Below, one piece after another: positions 16,777 through 26,260 of a stretch of 48,862 nucleotides of DNA. A model generated the notes under the pieces. The model was not told the origin of the DNA. It did not search any database and worked only from the letters and a program-made list of their open reading frames with translations. Positions within the stretch are counted from its first letter, which is position 1, and the number at the start of each line of letters is the position of its first letter. This stretch comes from Thermostichus vulcanus str. 'Rupite'. Lineage in GTDB: Bacteria; Cyanobacteriota; Cyanobacteriia; Thermostichales; Thermostichaceae. The stretch is taken from positions 1 through 48,862 of the forward strand of contig NZ_JAFIRA010000028.1 in assembly GCF_022848905.1 (NCBI RefSeq), read 5' to 3'. The translations under genes and the position numbers were made by a program.

Positions 16777-18336
16777 GTGTGTTGTGTACCCAGCAGGGGG
16801 AGGTGTGCTGTGGGGCGATTTTGGGTTGGCTTAGGAGCTGTGGTAGCCTTCGGGTGCAGCAGTGCCGTGGCAGGGCCTTTGCCAGAGGCGGTTTGGGGGG
16901 ATCCCAGCTGTGGTCTGCCAGAGGCAGAGCGGCTTGAAAAACAGCGGCTCCTAGAGGCCAGTTCAACCCATCCCGAGGCAGCAGAGCAGTACCGCGCCCT
17001 AATCGGATCCCATGCCCAGCACCTACAAGCTTGTCGCGCTCAAACCTGGCCGCAAACTCAGGCGGTGTGGTTGCGACTCTACGATACCGATGCGCTACCC
17101 GGTGTACTAGATGAGGTTTTGGATCGGATTGTAAACAGAGGTTACAACCAGGTCTTCGTGGAAACCTTTTACGACGGGCGGGTGCTGTTGCCAGAGGCTG
17201 ATAATCCGACCCCTTGGCGCTCGGTGCTGCAGGAGGCGGTGGCCGCCGGGATCCTCCCCGCCGATACGGATCTGTTGGCAGAGGTGATTGAAAAGGGTCA
17301 TGCCAGAGGGCTACAGGTTCACGCTTGGATGTTCGCCATGAATTTTGGCTACAGCTTCAGCGAACGGGCGGATCGGGCTCCTCTGTTGGCTCGCAATGGC
17401 TGGGGAGAAACCAGCATTGCCCAAGCTCGCTTTGATCCGGGTCTGCTCGTCGATGGGCAAGCCTTTTACGAAGATGCCTACGAAACGGAACACCTGTTTG
17501 TGGATCCCTATCATCCGCAAGCCCGACAAGATTTGATCACAGCTATTACCGCCATTTTGGCCCGCCAACCGGATGGGATCCTGCTGGACTATATTCGTTT
17601 CCCAACCGCCGTCGGAGCCGACAAATGGGTCAGCCACCCCCATGAACTGTGGATCCACGCTGAGGCCAGCCGCTCAGCCCTTTTGGATCGCATGGGCCGT
17701 CGCCGAGAGCGGGAGTTGATGCATCGCTACCTGCAAAGTGGGTTTTTATCTGCCGCTGATGTTGCCCAGGTGGATAGTCAGTACGCGGATGAACCGCTGC
17801 CGTCGGTGCTGGATCGGTTACGCACCCACGCTCGCCGCGCCCAGCGGTACGAAGCTCAGTTTTGGCAACAGGCTGTAGACCATGCCCTGCAAGGGGTGAT
17901 CGATTTTTTGGCCGCCGTTGCAGAGCCGGTTCTAGCAGAAGGGATCCCAGTGGCGGCTGTGTTTTTCCCCGGTGGTAACCGCATTCAAGCGGGAGCTTAT
18001 AATGCCAAGCTCCAACCCTGGGATCGTTTTCCGGCCCCGATTGAGCGGCACCCGATGAGCTATGCCATTTGCGGAGACAACAATGCCACTTGTGTCGCCG
18101 ATCAGGTGGGAGAAGTGATCAGCAAAACGCCCGTGGGGACTCCCATTTGTCCGGTTTTGGCCGGCACCTGGGGTCAACCCTTCGGAGGCCATGCCAGCCT
18201 GGAAATTCAGATGGAAACCCTAAAATCTCGCTATCCGCAACTGGAGTGTGTGAGCCATTTCGTCTACTCCTGGATGGAGCCAGACTCCGATCGGGATCGC
18301 AAGTTCCGACTGCAAGCTCAAACTCGGGGTTTTTGA
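16777..18336 (+). CDS. Secreted GHL10/DUF4015-type glycoside hydrolase-like protein
   Basis: A 519-residue exported protein. It begins with a signal-like stretch (FWVGLGAVVAFGCSSAVAG); the Cys there makes a lipoprotein conceivable. The mature part has a TIM-barrel layout typical of the family-10-glycosylhydrolase-like group. Landmarks are VWLRLYDTD, NQVFVETFYDGRVLLPE, GLQVHAWMFAMNFGYS, the HPQARQDLITAITAIL helix, and the catalytic-type strand DGILLDYIRFP followed later by PMSYAICGDN. The related bacterial proteins act on cell-wall or exopolysaccharide material. The start is uncertain: the GTG at 16777 is used, and a later GTG near 16810 would leave a tighter signal peptide. It is divergent from the preceding hypothetical. 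Confidence 0.75.
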   Translation: MCCVPSRGRCAVGRFWVGLGAVVAFGCSSAVAGPLPEAVWGDPSCGLPEAERLEKQRLLEASSTHPEAAEQYRALIGSHAQHLQACRAQTWPQTQAVWLRLYDTDALPGVLDEVLDRIVNRGYNQVFVETFYDGRVLLPEADNPTPWRSVLQEAVAAGILPADTDLLAEVIEKGHARGLQVHAWMFAMNFGYSFSERADRAPLLARNGWGETSIAQARFDPGLLVDGQAFYEDAYETEHLFVDPYHPQARQDLITAITAILARQPDGILLDYIRFPTAVGADKWVSHPHELWIHAEASRSALLDRMGRRRERELMHRYLQSGFLSAADVAQVDSQYADEPLPSVLDRLRTHARRAQRYEAQFWQQAVDHALQGVIDFLAAVAEPVLAEGIPVAAVFFPGGNRIQAGAYNAKLQPWDRFPAPIERHPMSYAICGDNNATCVADQVGEVISKTPVGTPICPVLAGTWGQPFGGHASLEIQMETLKSRYPQLECVSHFVYSWMEPDSDRDRKFRLQAQTRGF

Positions 18337-18617
18337 CATCCTCTCCCAGCAACCCAGAGCAGATATGCAGAGAGACTCCTTGGGTCACCCCAAAGACTTC
18401 CTGCTCCTTAACCTCTTAATTAACATGTTGTTAATATGTTGCTACGCAACTGTTGCTACGCAACGCTAATGCTCCGCACCGCCTAAGCGACTGCTTGCGC
18501 GACAACGCGAAGGCTGGAGCACTGGTCGGCTCTGGATAGTTCCTACCCCTACCCTCGACTGGGATCCACCCGGTAAAGGGCACAGGAATAGTCAGGAATA
18601 GTATTGTGGCTGATTGC
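18337..18617. other. Intergenic region with dispersed repeats, no gene
   Basis: A region between the secreted glycosidase and the IS701 remnant. It starts with a small TTGGG-TCAC-CCCAA hairpin near 18380-18396 that could end the glycosidase transcript, though it lacks a T-run. It then holds the TTGCTACGCAA repeats listed separately. No open frame here is convincing. Confidence 0.6.
18438..18516. repeat. TTGCTACGCAA-type dispersed repeat, copy A
   Basis: GTTGCTACGCAAC occurs twice in direct tandem (18438-18450 and 18452-18464), each an inverted repeat of GTTGC around TAC. It is followed by GCTAATGCTCCGC and a run of GCG/CGC-rich sequence ending near GGCTGGAGC. The same order (TTGCTACGCAA, TGCTAATGCT, then CGCGAC and GCGGAGC) recurs at 36200-36243, beside the tnpB relic. 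This points to a mobile or IS-derived repeat family. Confidence 0.55.
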
Positions 18618-18882
18618 TAACCACTCTAAAGTCCGTTGCAAACGGTGTGCTTGCAAACCAGAGACCAACCAGGGCGACTGCGTCAAAAAATGATGTAAGG
18701 ATTGATGGCTTTCTACCCCAACATGGGGAGCAATGACAGGCAAGCTCTTCCGCTTCATGGGGGAAAGTAAACCCAAAAGGATGAAACTCAAAGCTTCGTA
18801 CTTCAGGAAAGTGGGGGCGGTAGGCCTCACAGTAGTCATCAAGGACTTGAAGGGTGGGTAGCGCCTGACGAGCTAGAGTCAT
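18618..18882 (-). pseudogene. Decayed IS701-type transposase N-terminus
   Basis: The frame from the ATG at 18882 reads through DDYCEAYRPHFPEVRSFE. A frameshift near 18785 moves to a second frame reading LGLLSPMKRKSLPVIA and QSLHHFLTQSPWLV, ending around RLQRTLEWL near 18620. This order is the N-terminus of IS701-family DDE transposases (about 400 residues). Only about 90 residues remain and the catalytic part is gone. Terminal inverted repeats were not recognised. It sits just downstream of zwf, where many cyanobacteria carry opcA. Confidence 0.75.
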
Positions 18883-18960
18883 GGCCGGGTAAGGAGTTCA
18901 GCTTCTACCTCAAGCCTAGCCTCCCCATACTGACGAAAGAGGCATAGGATTCAGACCCGA

Positions 18961-20514
18961 TCAAAGCCGTCGCCAACGCCGCCCCGACTGCGCGAGCAAG
19001 TCTTCCGCCGCCTTCGGCCCCCAAGTGCCAGCCTCATAAGTAAAGACCGGCAGTGCTGCACTGCTGCCGTTGCCACTACTGGGCTCCGCTTCCCAAGCCG
19101 ATAACACCGGGGTGACCACTCGCCAAGCCGCCTCTACCTCATCTGCACGGGTAAACAGCGTCGGATCCGAAAGCAGACAATCCAGCAGGAGGCGGTCATA
19201 AGCATCCGGGGTACCTGCCCCAAAGGCTGTCCCATAACGAAAATCCATATCCACAGAGCGGGTGCGGATCTCTGGCCCTGGCATTTTGGCCTCGAAGCGC
19301 AGTGAGATCCCTTCATTGGGTTGGATCCGCAGCACCAGAATATTGGGACTCACCTCCCGCGCTGCCGACTGAAATAGGGATAGGGGTACCTGCTTGAAGT
19401 GGATCGCAACCTCCGAAATCTTTTTGGGCAATCGTTTGCCAGTGCGCAGGTAGAAGGGCACCCCCTTCCAACGCCAAGTATCGCACTCCAGTTTCAGGGC
19501 CACATAGGTGGGCGTGGTGGAAGCCGGATTCACGTTTGGCTCTTGCAAATAGCCCACCACAGGCTTGCCCGCCATCCAACCCGGACCATACTGACCCCGA
19601 ACAGCGGCAGCAGCCACATTACGGGTGTCCGCCAAACGAGTTGCCTGCAACACCTTGGTTTTTTCGTTGCGTACCCCATCACTGCGCAGAGAAACCGGCG
19701 GTTCCATCGCAGTCAAACAGTAGACCTGCATCAAGTGGTTCTGCACCATATCCCGCAGTGCGCCCGAGGAGTCGTAGTAACCGGCTCGATCCTCAACGCC
19801 AACGGTTTCTGCCACGGTGATCTGCACATGATCAATGAAATTGCGGTTCCAGAGGGGCTCAAAAATGGCATTGGCAAAGCGAAACACCAACAGGTTCTGT
19901 ACTGTTTCTTTGCCGAGGTAGTGATCGATGCGGTAGATTTGCTCCTCATGGCAAACCCGTTGCACAATCCGGTTCAGCTCCTGGGCGGAGGTGAGGTCAT
20001 GACCAAAGGGTTTCTCGATCACCACCCGCGTTTTGACGGGATCCGCCACCATTCCGGCTGCCCCCAAATTCTGAATGGCTTGGGCATAAAAATCCGGCGA
20101 AACGGCTAGGTAGAAAATCCGGTTGCCGCGGGTACCCCGTTCTGAATCCAGTTGGCTGAGCAGTTGGTTCAGCCGGGTGTAGCTGTCTGGATCCCCGATA
20201 TCCAGGCGGGAGTAGAACAATCGGCTGGCAAATTCTTCCCAAAGGGCATCGGGGCCGAGATCCTTGGCGGCAAATTCTTGCATCGCGGCCCGCATCTTTT
20301 CGCGGTAAACCTCGTGCGTCCACTCGCGGCGAGCCACGCCCACTAGGGTGAACTCCGGCGGCAGACGACGTTGCACAAATAGCCGATAGTAGGCCGGAAC
20401 CAGCTTACGGGCGGCAAGGTCTCCTGAGGCCCCAAACTGCACCAAAATACAGGGATCCGGAGTGCGTTCTTGGTTAAGACCAACGCGGAGGGGGTTTTCA
20501 GCCAGGGTGACCAT
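18961..20514 (-). CDS. zwf: Glucose-6-phosphate 1-dehydrogenase
   Basis: A 517-residue enzyme of the oxidative pentose phosphate pathway that makes NADPH in the dark. The coenzyme fold [15 protein letters not shown] lies at residues 28-42. The IEKPFGHDL segment and the substrate-site signature RIDHYLGKE (with the catalytic His context) near residue 195 are intact, as are [12 protein letters not shown] and the C-terminal YDRLLLDCL. The length is as expected. It is 47 bp downstream of fbp on the same strand, the usual cyanobacterial fbp-zwf order. The activator gene opcA, which normally follows, is not present here. Confidence 0.96.
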   Translation of the reverse strand: MVTLAENPLRVGLNQERTPDPCILVQFGASGDLAARKLVPAYYRLFVQRRLPPEFTLVGVARREWTHEVYREKMRAAMQEFAAKDLGPDALWEEFASRLFYSRLDIGDPDSYTRLNQLLSQLDSERGTRGNRIFYLAVSPDFYAQAIQNLGAAGMVADPVKTRVVIEKPFGHDLTSAQELNRIVQRVCHEEQIYRIDHYLGKETVQNLLVFRFANAIFEPLWNRNFIDHVQITVAETVGVEDRAGYYDSSGALRDMVQNHLMQVYCLTAMEPPVSLRSDGVRNEKTKVLQATRLADTRNVAAAAVRGQYGPGWMAGKPVVGYLQEPNVNPASTTPTYVALKLECDTWRWKGVPFYLRTGKRLPKKISEVAIHFKQVPLSLFQSAAREVSPNILVLRIQPNEGISLRFEAKMPGPEIRTRSVDMDFRYGTAFGAGTPDAYDRLLLDCLLSDPTLFTRADEVEAAWRVVTPVLSAWEAEPSSGNGSSAALPVFTYEAGTWGPKAAEDLLAQSGRRWRRL

Positions 20515-20561
20515 AGAGTTAGCTCGGATGGGGTAGAAAGGATCGACTCAAGGAACAACCG

Positions 20562-21623
20562 CTAAGGATGGGGACTGGGAGAACCCTGAAGGCAGTTCAG
20601 CACTTCCATGACATTCTCGCGGCTGCCAATAATCAAAGGCACCCGTTGGTGCAGGGATTGAGGGACGATGTCCAAAATGGATTCCGTGCCGGTGGTGGCC
20701 ACACCCCCTGCCTGTTCGGCCAAAAAGGCCAGTGGGGCCGCTTCGTACATGAGGCGCAACTTGCCTTCCGGTTTCTTTTGGGTGCCGGGATAGAGGTAAA
20801 CCCCCCCCTGCAGAAGAATACGGTGAAAATCCGCCACCAAAGCACCGCTGTAGCGAGAGGTATAGCCATCGCGGCGGTGGACATAGCGGACAAAGTTCTG
20901 GATCCCTTCGTTCCATTGACAGAAATACCCTTCATTGAGGCTATAAACGGATCCCCGTTCGGGAGTGCGAATCGGGCTTTGGGAGAGGATGAATTCCCCG
21001 AGGCTGGGATCCAACGTAAAACTGTGAACCCCCTTACCGATGGAATACACCAGTTGGGTGCTGGGGCCATACAAAATATAGCCCGCGGCCAGTTGGTTGC
21101 GCCCCGGTTGTAATAGGTCTTGGTTGTCCGCTTCGGGACGGTTCTCTAGGGGGCGGAGGACGGAGAAAATCGAACCGACGGTGAGGTTGGCATCGATATT
21201 GGAGGATCCATCTAGCGGGTCGATCAACAGGGCTAAACGGCTCAGAGAGCAATTTTCCGGCAGGCGGGCCGGGGTTTTCATTTCCTCGGACACCAGCCGA
21301 CAGACCAAGCCCGTTTGTTCCAAAGCTCGGATGAAGGCTCGGTTGGCATAGTCATCCATCTGCTTTTGTTCTTCCCCTTGGACGTTGATGCTGCCGGTGA
21401 TCCCAAGAGCATCTTCGATCAGCCCGGACTGACCCAAACGGCGGGCGATCATCTTGCCGGCCAGAGCAATGCGGTTAAGCAGGGCGCTAAAGTCTTGGGC
21501 TTCGGCAGTAAAACTTTCAAACTGTTGCAGAACATGGCGGGAGAGGGTGAGCACATCCCGCGACATCTCTCGTTCGGTGCTGCTGGGCAACATTGTGGCA
21601 GAGGAGGGAGAACTCAGAACCAT
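20562..21623 (-). CDS. fbp: Fructose-1,6-bisphosphatase, class I
   Basis: A 353-residue class I phosphatase hydrolysing fructose 1,6-bisphosphate in the Calvin cycle and gluconeogenesis. The metal-site motif [15 protein letters not shown] lies near residues 130-145, preceded by the second acidic ligand region ([10 protein letters not shown]). Sugar-binding residues lie in [17 protein letters not shown], and the family end motif [15 protein letters not shown] is present. The start could be the ATG at 21623 or one ten codons later (21593); neither has a good ribosome site. Because cyanobacteria also use a class II FBPase/SBPase, this is the second, often dispensable, enzyme. It is cotranscribed with zwf judging by the spacing. 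Confidence 0.95.
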   Translation of the reverse strand: MVLSSPSSATMLPSSTEREMSRDVLTLSRHVLQQFESFTAEAQDFSALLNRIALAGKMIARRLGQSGLIEDALGITGSINVQGEEQKQMDDYANRAFIRALEQTGLVCRLVSEEMKTPARLPENCSLSRLALLIDPLDGSSNIDANLTVGSIFSVLRPLENRPEADNQDLLQPGRNQLAAGYILYGPSTQLVYSIGKGVHSFTLDPSLGEFILSQSPIRTPERGSVYSLNEGYFCQWNEGIQNFVRYVHRRDGYTSRYSGALVADFHRILLQGGVYLYPGTQKKPEGKLRLMYEAAPLAFLAEQAGGVATTGTESILDIVPQSLHQRVPLIIGSRENVMEVLNCLQGSPSPHP

Positions 21624-21860
21624 AACAGGGGGCTTCGCCAGTGCGAAGGGGAAAGGCCAAAGTCAGGGATCCCCATCGAAATCTACTGAACATTCATTGG
21701 TTTTGGGCTGCGTCAGCAGCGGGTCAGCACCCGTTCTTCAGGGATCCCTTCACTAGGTAGGCTGGCTGATGATCCTCCTCATCCAAGGAACTTACAGAGT
21801 TGCTTCAGATTTTGGGTGCGCACTTGGGCACTACCGGCTGGAAGAAACAAGATAGGATCA

Positions 21861-21899
21861 ATCCCACTCCCAAGAATGGGATCCCCTTTCATCTTTTTT
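21861..21899 (+). promoter_or_regulatory. Leader hairpin before ilvD
   Basis: ATCCCA at 21861-21866 pairs with TGGGAT at 21877-21882, followed by a pyrimidine tract with a run of six T at 21894-21899, all within 60 bases upstream of the ilvD start. It could be an attenuator or weak terminator. The stem is only six pairs and the T-run is not adjacent, so it may mean nothing. The rest of the 21624-21917 interval shows no gene. Confidence 0.25.
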
Positions 21900-21917
21900 C
21901 TTTGCTCAAACCTTCCC

Positions 21918-23618
21918 ATGACGGCTAATCTTCCCTTCACACTTCGCAGCCAAGTGGTCACCCAAGGGGTGCAGCGTTCCCCTAACCGAGCCATGCTCAG
22001 GGCAGTGGGCTTTCAAGACGAAGATTTCTCCAAGCCCATTGTCGGCATTGCCAACAGTCACAGTACGATTACCCCCTGCAACATGGGGATCCAGCGCCTG
22101 GCCGACCGTGCCGAAGCTGCGCTGAGAAGTTCCGGCTGCATGCCCCAGATGTTTGGCACCATCACCATCAGCGATGGCATCTCCATGGGCACCGAGGGGA
22201 TGAAGTACTCGCTGGTCTCGCGGGAAGTGATCGCGGATGCCATCGAGACCGTCGTGAATGGCCAAAGCATGGATGGTTTGTTGGCGATTGGCGGCTGCGA
22301 CAAAAACATGCCAGGGGCGATGATTGCCATTGCCCGCGTTAATGTACCGGCCATTTTTGTTTATGGGGGCACCATCAAACCGGGGCACTACAATGGCCGC
22401 GACCTGACGGTGGTCAGCGCTTTTGAGGCAGTGGGACAGTTCAGTGCCGGGCGGATCTCGGAAGAAGAGCTTTTGGCCGTCGAGCGTCATGCTTGTCCTG
22501 GGGCCGGATCCTGTGGCGGTATGTTCACGGCCAACACCATGTCCAGTGCCTTTGAGGCGATGGGCATGAGTCTGCCCTATTCTTCTACCATGGCTGCCGA
22601 AGACGAGGAAAAAGCCGATAGCACTGCCGAATCCGCTAAGGTCTTGGCGGAAGCGATCAAAGCCGGGATCCGGCCCCGCGATATTATTACCCGTCAGAGC
22701 ATCGAGAATGCCATTTCCGTGATTATGGCGGTAGGGGGATCCACCAATGCGGTGCTGCATTTTCTGGCAATTGCCCATGCAGCTGAGGTGCCTCTCACTC
22801 TGGATGATTTTGAGACAATCCGTGCCCGGGTGCCGGTGCTTTGCGATCTGAAACCCTCCGGTCGTTTTGTGGCGACCGATCTGCATCGGGCGGGTGGGAT
22901 CCCGCAGGTGATGAAAATGCTCCTCAATCACGGTCTCCTGCACGGTGATTGCCTGACCATTTCCGGCCAGACAATTGCAGAAGTGTTGCGAGAGGTGCCG
23001 GATGAACCCCGCCCTGACCAGGAGGTAATTCGCCCCTGGAACAACCCGATGTATGCCCAAGGCCACCTGGCCATCTTGAAAGGGAACCTGGCCCGTGAAG
23101 GAGCTGTAGCCAAAATTACGGGGGTAAAAAACCCGAAAATGACTGGGCCAGCCCGGGTCTTTGATTCCGAGGAAACCTGCCTACAGGCGATACTTTCCGG
23201 CAAGATTCAGGCGGGAGATGTGGTGGTCGTGCGCTACGAAGGCCCCAAAGGTGGGCCAGGGATGCGGGAAATGCTCTCCCCCACCTCGGCGATCATCGGG
23301 GCTGGCCTGGGAGATAGCGTTGGCTTGATCACCGATGGCCGCTTCTCCGGTGGCACCTACGGCATGGTGGTGGGGCATGTGGCTCCCGAGGCCTATGTGG
23401 GGGGCACAATTGCCTTGGTGGAAGAGGGGGATTCCATCACCATCGATGCCCATGCGCGGCTGTTACAACTGAATGTGAGCGAGGAAGAACTGGCCCAACG
23501 GCGGGCCAAGTGGTCTGCGCCCAAACCCCGCTACGAACGGGGAACCTTGGCCAAATATGCCAAGTTGGTCTCCAGCAGCAGCCTTGGGGCGGTGACGGAT
23601 TTGGGCTTGTTTGATTGA
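21918..23618 (+). CDS. ilvD: Dihydroxy-acid dehydratase
   Basis: A 566-residue Fe-S dehydratase of branched-chain amino acid synthesis, converting dihydroxy-acids to 2-keto acids. Cluster ligands are visible as Cys in ITPCNMG, in [11 protein letters not shown] and in [16 protein letters not shown]. The [17 protein letters not shown] and [11 protein letters not shown] motifs complete the family pattern. The ATG at 21918 was taken because [12 protein letters not shown] matches the usual N-terminus; an upstream GTG frame to 21816 adds 34 residues of leader-like sequence. It stands alone, with no other ilv gene nearby. Confidence 0.95.
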   Translation: MTANLPFTLRSQVVTQGVQRSPNRAMLRAVGFQDEDFSKPIVGIANSHSTITPCNMGIQRLADRAEAALRSSGCMPQMFGTITISDGISMGTEGMKYSLVSREVIADAIETVVNGQSMDGLLAIGGCDKNMPGAMIAIARVNVPAIFVYGGTIKPGHYNGRDLTVVSAFEAVGQFSAGRISEEELLAVERHACPGAGSCGGMFTANTMSSAFEAMGMSLPYSSTMAAEDEEKADSTAESAKVLAEAIKAGIRPRDIITRQSIENAISVIMAVGGSTNAVLHFLAIAHAAEVPLTLDDFETIRARVPVLCDLKPSGRFVATDLHRAGGIPQVMKMLLNHGLLHGDCLTISGQTIAEVLREVPDEPRPDQEVIRPWNNPMYAQGHLAILKGNLAREGAVAKITGVKNPKMTGPARVFDSEETCLQAILSGKIQAGDVVVVRYEGPKGGPGMREMLSPTSAIIGAGLGDSVGLITDGRFSGGTYGMVVGHVAPEAYVGGTIALVEEGDSITIDAHARLLQLNVSEEELAQRRAKWSAPKPRYERGTLAKYAKLVSSSSLGAVTDLGLFD

Positions 23619-23681
23619 GATGGTGATTGAGATGGGACTGACATCCAAATCCCATTTCAAGTGATCTAAACAAACAAAATC

Positions 23682-23713
23682 AAAAAAATGGCAGAGATAC
23701 GGGATCCCTGCCA
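23682..23713 (-). terminator. Rho-independent terminator of phoX
   Basis: On the minus strand TGGCAG pairs with CTGCCA across a 13-base loop containing GGGATCCC, then comes a run of seven T. It lies about 50 bp after the phoX stop. On the plus strand the same stem is followed by CTTTCCTTT and may also serve ilvD. Confidence 0.65.
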
Positions 23714-23763
23714 CTTTCCTTTCGGTTATTGCTAACGGTTGTTGCTAACGGAATGGAACGGAA

Positions 23764-25809
23764 TCAAGTGCCAATGATCCCGCCATCATTCTTGGTGATC
23801 ACCACCGTGGCAGAGCGGGGATAGATGTTGTTGTCAAAATCGGGCCAACGGGATTTTTGATTGCCTGCGGCAAACTCTTCATCTGTTGTCGTGGCACCGG
23901 GGTGCTGCACGTTGATGAACATGGTGCGCTGGTCGGGAGTAGTGATCACACCGGTGATCTCCTGCCCGATCGGGCCCGTCAGGAAACGACGAATTTCGCC
24001 GGTTTCTGGATCGGCTGCCAACATCTGGTTGTTGCCAAATTGGGCAAACTCATCCTTATTCATCAAACTTTCGCTGATGTCGGTTTGGATCCAGAGACGA
24101 CTGTCCGCATCAAACCATAGGCCATCGGGAGAATTGAAGATATTGTCTTCATTCAGGGCCTCGCCCGACAACTTGCGGCTGTCCTCTGGTGGGCCTGCCA
24201 ACACAAAAATATCCCATTCAAACTGCTTGGCATTGGGCTGGTTGTTGGCTTCCTTCCAGCGGATGATGTGTCCCCAATTGTTTTTGGCTCGTGGGTTGGC
24301 TGCATCAATTTGGGCTTCTTCGCGGCGGCTGTTGTTGGTCAGGGTGAAGTAAACCATCCGAGTTTTCGGATCGACAGCACCCCACTCCGGACGATCCATT
24401 TTGGTGGCACCGACGAAATCCGCCGCTGTACGAGTATTCACCAACACATCCGCTTGGCTGTTGAAGCCATTTTCAGGGGTGAGGCCATTTTGCCCAAACA
24501 CCAATGGCAACCACTCGCCGGTGCCATCTTCGTTGAATTTGGCCACGTAAAGGGTGCCGTTATCCAAAAGATGCCCACCCGCGGTAGCTTTCACATAGGG
24601 TTGGGCAGACACGTACTTGTAGATGTACTCAAAGCGGGCATCGTCCCCAGAGTAAGCCACTACCGGCTGACCTTCCACCGGCGGCTGGAACACCACCCCT
24701 TCATGGGCAAACCGACCCAAGGCAGTGCGCTTTTTCGGCGTGCTGTTGGGATCAAACGGGTCAATTTCCACCACCCAACCAAAGCCGTTCGGCTCATTGC
24801 GATAGTCCTGAGTGGCATCGGCAGCCGTGGGAGTGGCGTTGAAGCGGATAAACTCATCTGCGCCGTTACTGGCCAGTTCCCAACCGTAGCGGGAGGTGCC
24901 GGTGCTGACCCCGTAGCGAGATTGTTCGCGAGGCAGGCTAGGCTTTTGATCTTCAGTCTTGAGGTTGGAGAAGTACCCAGCCCAGTTCTCCTCGCAGGTA
25001 AGATAGGTATTCCAGGGGGTCACCCCATGGGCGCAGTTGTTCAGGGTGCCGCGGACCATCGTGCCATCGGGGCTATACTTGGTCTTCACAAAGTCGGATC
25101 CCCGTAGCGGGCCATGAATTTCCATCGGGGTTAAGCCTGTAACCCGGCGGTTGAGACGATCCCGCACCACTTCCCAGGTGCCATTTTCCTGGCGGGCAAT
25201 GTGGACGATGCTCACCCCGTGGGCGTTCAGCTCCTTCAGCACTTGGTCGGGATCCCGCTTGCCATCGGCATTAACAGGGTATCCATCCGCATCCAGTTTT
25301 TGCCCTACCGCCGCTGCATGCATGTAGCGAGGCTCCACATACTCGTGGTTTATGACCAGCAAGCCTTCGGTGGAGCTCCCTTCGTAGGGATCCTCACCCT
25401 CAATTGGGAAAAAGTGCATGCCGTCATGGTGGCTGCCCACCTGCATCCCTTGGTCGGCACCGGTGTTTTCCAGCTTGTACTCAGGATAGTTACCACTGAT
25501 TGGGGTACCCCAAGCTACCAGAGGACGGGCGGTGTAGCCTTCTGGGACAACAATCAAGTCTTCTTCGCTGACGGGAATGGCCTTGAATCCCAGCAGAGCA
25601 CTGCCACTGGCAGCTTTAGCGGATCCGGAGATCAAATTCAATGCTGGGGAAGCAAAAAAGGAAGCCACGGCTGCAGCAATGCCGCCCTGGAGCACCTGAC
25701 GCCGCTGAAGGCGACTACTCAGGATGCTGCTGAAGGTGGGGTTGTTGGAGTGGTTACAAATAGGCTCGTCTCCAGGACGAGGCTTGGGGTTGTGCGAATT
25801 ATTGCTCAC
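23764..25809 (-). CDS. phoX: PhoX-family alkaline phosphatase, Tat-exported
   Basis: A 681-residue periplasmic or extracellular phosphatase of the DUF839/PhoX family, which releases phosphate from organic esters using Ca and Fe. The N-terminus carries a twin-arginine signal: LQRRQVLQGG followed by a hydrophobic stretch (IAAAVASFFASPALNLIS). Family features include HHDGMHFFP, LLVINHEYVEPR, NCAHGVTPWNTYLTCEENW, and the late GVITTPDQRTMFINVQHPG. The GTG at 25809 is preceded by AGAGGAGA at good spacing, so it is preferred over an ATG seven codons upstream. A four-unit Pho box lies about 120 bp upstream, which strongly supports control by phosphate limitation. Confidence 0.93.
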   Translation of the reverse strand: MSNNSHNPKPRPGDEPICNHSNNPTFSSILSSRLQRRQVLQGGIAAAVASFFASPALNLISGSAKAASGSALLGFKAIPVSEEDLIVVPEGYTARPLVAWGTPISGNYPEYKLENTGADQGMQVGSHHDGMHFFPIEGEDPYEGSSTEGLLVINHEYVEPRYMHAAAVGQKLDADGYPVNADGKRDPDQVLKELNAHGVSIVHIARQENGTWEVVRDRLNRRVTGLTPMEIHGPLRGSDFVKTKYSPDGTMVRGTLNNCAHGVTPWNTYLTCEENWAGYFSNLKTEDQKPSLPREQSRYGVSTGTSRYGWELASNGADEFIRFNATPTAADATQDYRNEPNGFGWVVEIDPFDPNSTPKKRTALGRFAHEGVVFQPPVEGQPVVAYSGDDARFEYIYKYVSAQPYVKATAGGHLLDNGTLYVAKFNEDGTGEWLPLVFGQNGLTPENGFNSQADVLVNTRTAADFVGATKMDRPEWGAVDPKTRMVYFTLTNNSRREEAQIDAANPRAKNNWGHIIRWKEANNQPNAKQFEWDIFVLAGPPEDSRKLSGEALNEDNIFNSPDGLWFDADSRLWIQTDISESLMNKDEFAQFGNNQMLAADPETGEIRRFLTGPIGQEITGVITTPDQRTMFINVQHPGATTTDEEFAAGNQKSRWPDFDNNIYPRSATVVITKNDGGIIGT

Positions 25810-25926
25810 GTTGAGTTCTCCTCTTGTCAAGTTCTTGGAAGCCTAGATGTTTCCCAAAGAAAAGCACCGGCCTCATGCGAAATGCTTGCTACACACTCGA
25901 CCAGCCAACACAAGACTAGTGGCTCA

Positions 25927-25967
25927 AGACTAAGGGAAGGTCAAGAGAAGGTTAAGCTTTGGTTCAA
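25927..25967 (-). promoter_or_regulatory. Pho box (SphR/PhoB operator) of phoX
   Basis: On the minus strand four octamers recur every 11 bases: TTGAACCA, CTTAACCT, CTTGACCT and CTTAGTCT, separated by three-base spacers. The cyanobacterial Pho box is tandem copies of PyTTAAPyPy(T/A) with three-base spacing. One copy is perfect, two differ at one position and one at two. Just downstream a TAGTCT could act as the -10. The operator points at phoX and lies 118-158 bp before its start. Confidence 0.85.
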
Positions 25968-26260
25968 TAGGAATTTCTTCAGGTTTAAGCAACAAAATAT
26001 GACGAGGAAAGTACTGTTACAAATTTGTCTTAACAAGAACAACTCAACACCAGGGTATATCTTGGCTGACAGCTAAGAGTGATATTTCAACTGACCTCGT
26101 GAGAAATGACTAGAGATAAGGCCGATAAAATAGAACAAAAAATTATTGAAACGACTGGGTTAGAACTCCAAGATTAGGAGTTCTTCTACCCATCATGGTT
26201 TGATCTTTTAGGGGTTTGGTATCAATCGTAGTGAGCTAGGGATCCTCACCCCTAGTAACC
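25968..26260. other. Gene-free region upstream of the phoX Pho box
   Basis: An AT-richer stretch between the phoX operator and the stop of the next minus-strand gene. Its only structure is a hairpin at 26158-26193 (GGGT and GAACTCC pairing with GGAGTTC and ACCC around an AAGATTA loop), which may end the transcript of the secreted hypothetical to its right. It has no T-run on that strand. I see no gene. Confidence 0.5.

Noticed and set aside
21906-23066. A 386-codon minus-strand open frame opposite ilvD
   Set aside because: It is antisense to a fully conserved ilvD. It is His/Gly-rich with no family pattern, as expected for a shadow of a GC-rich gene.
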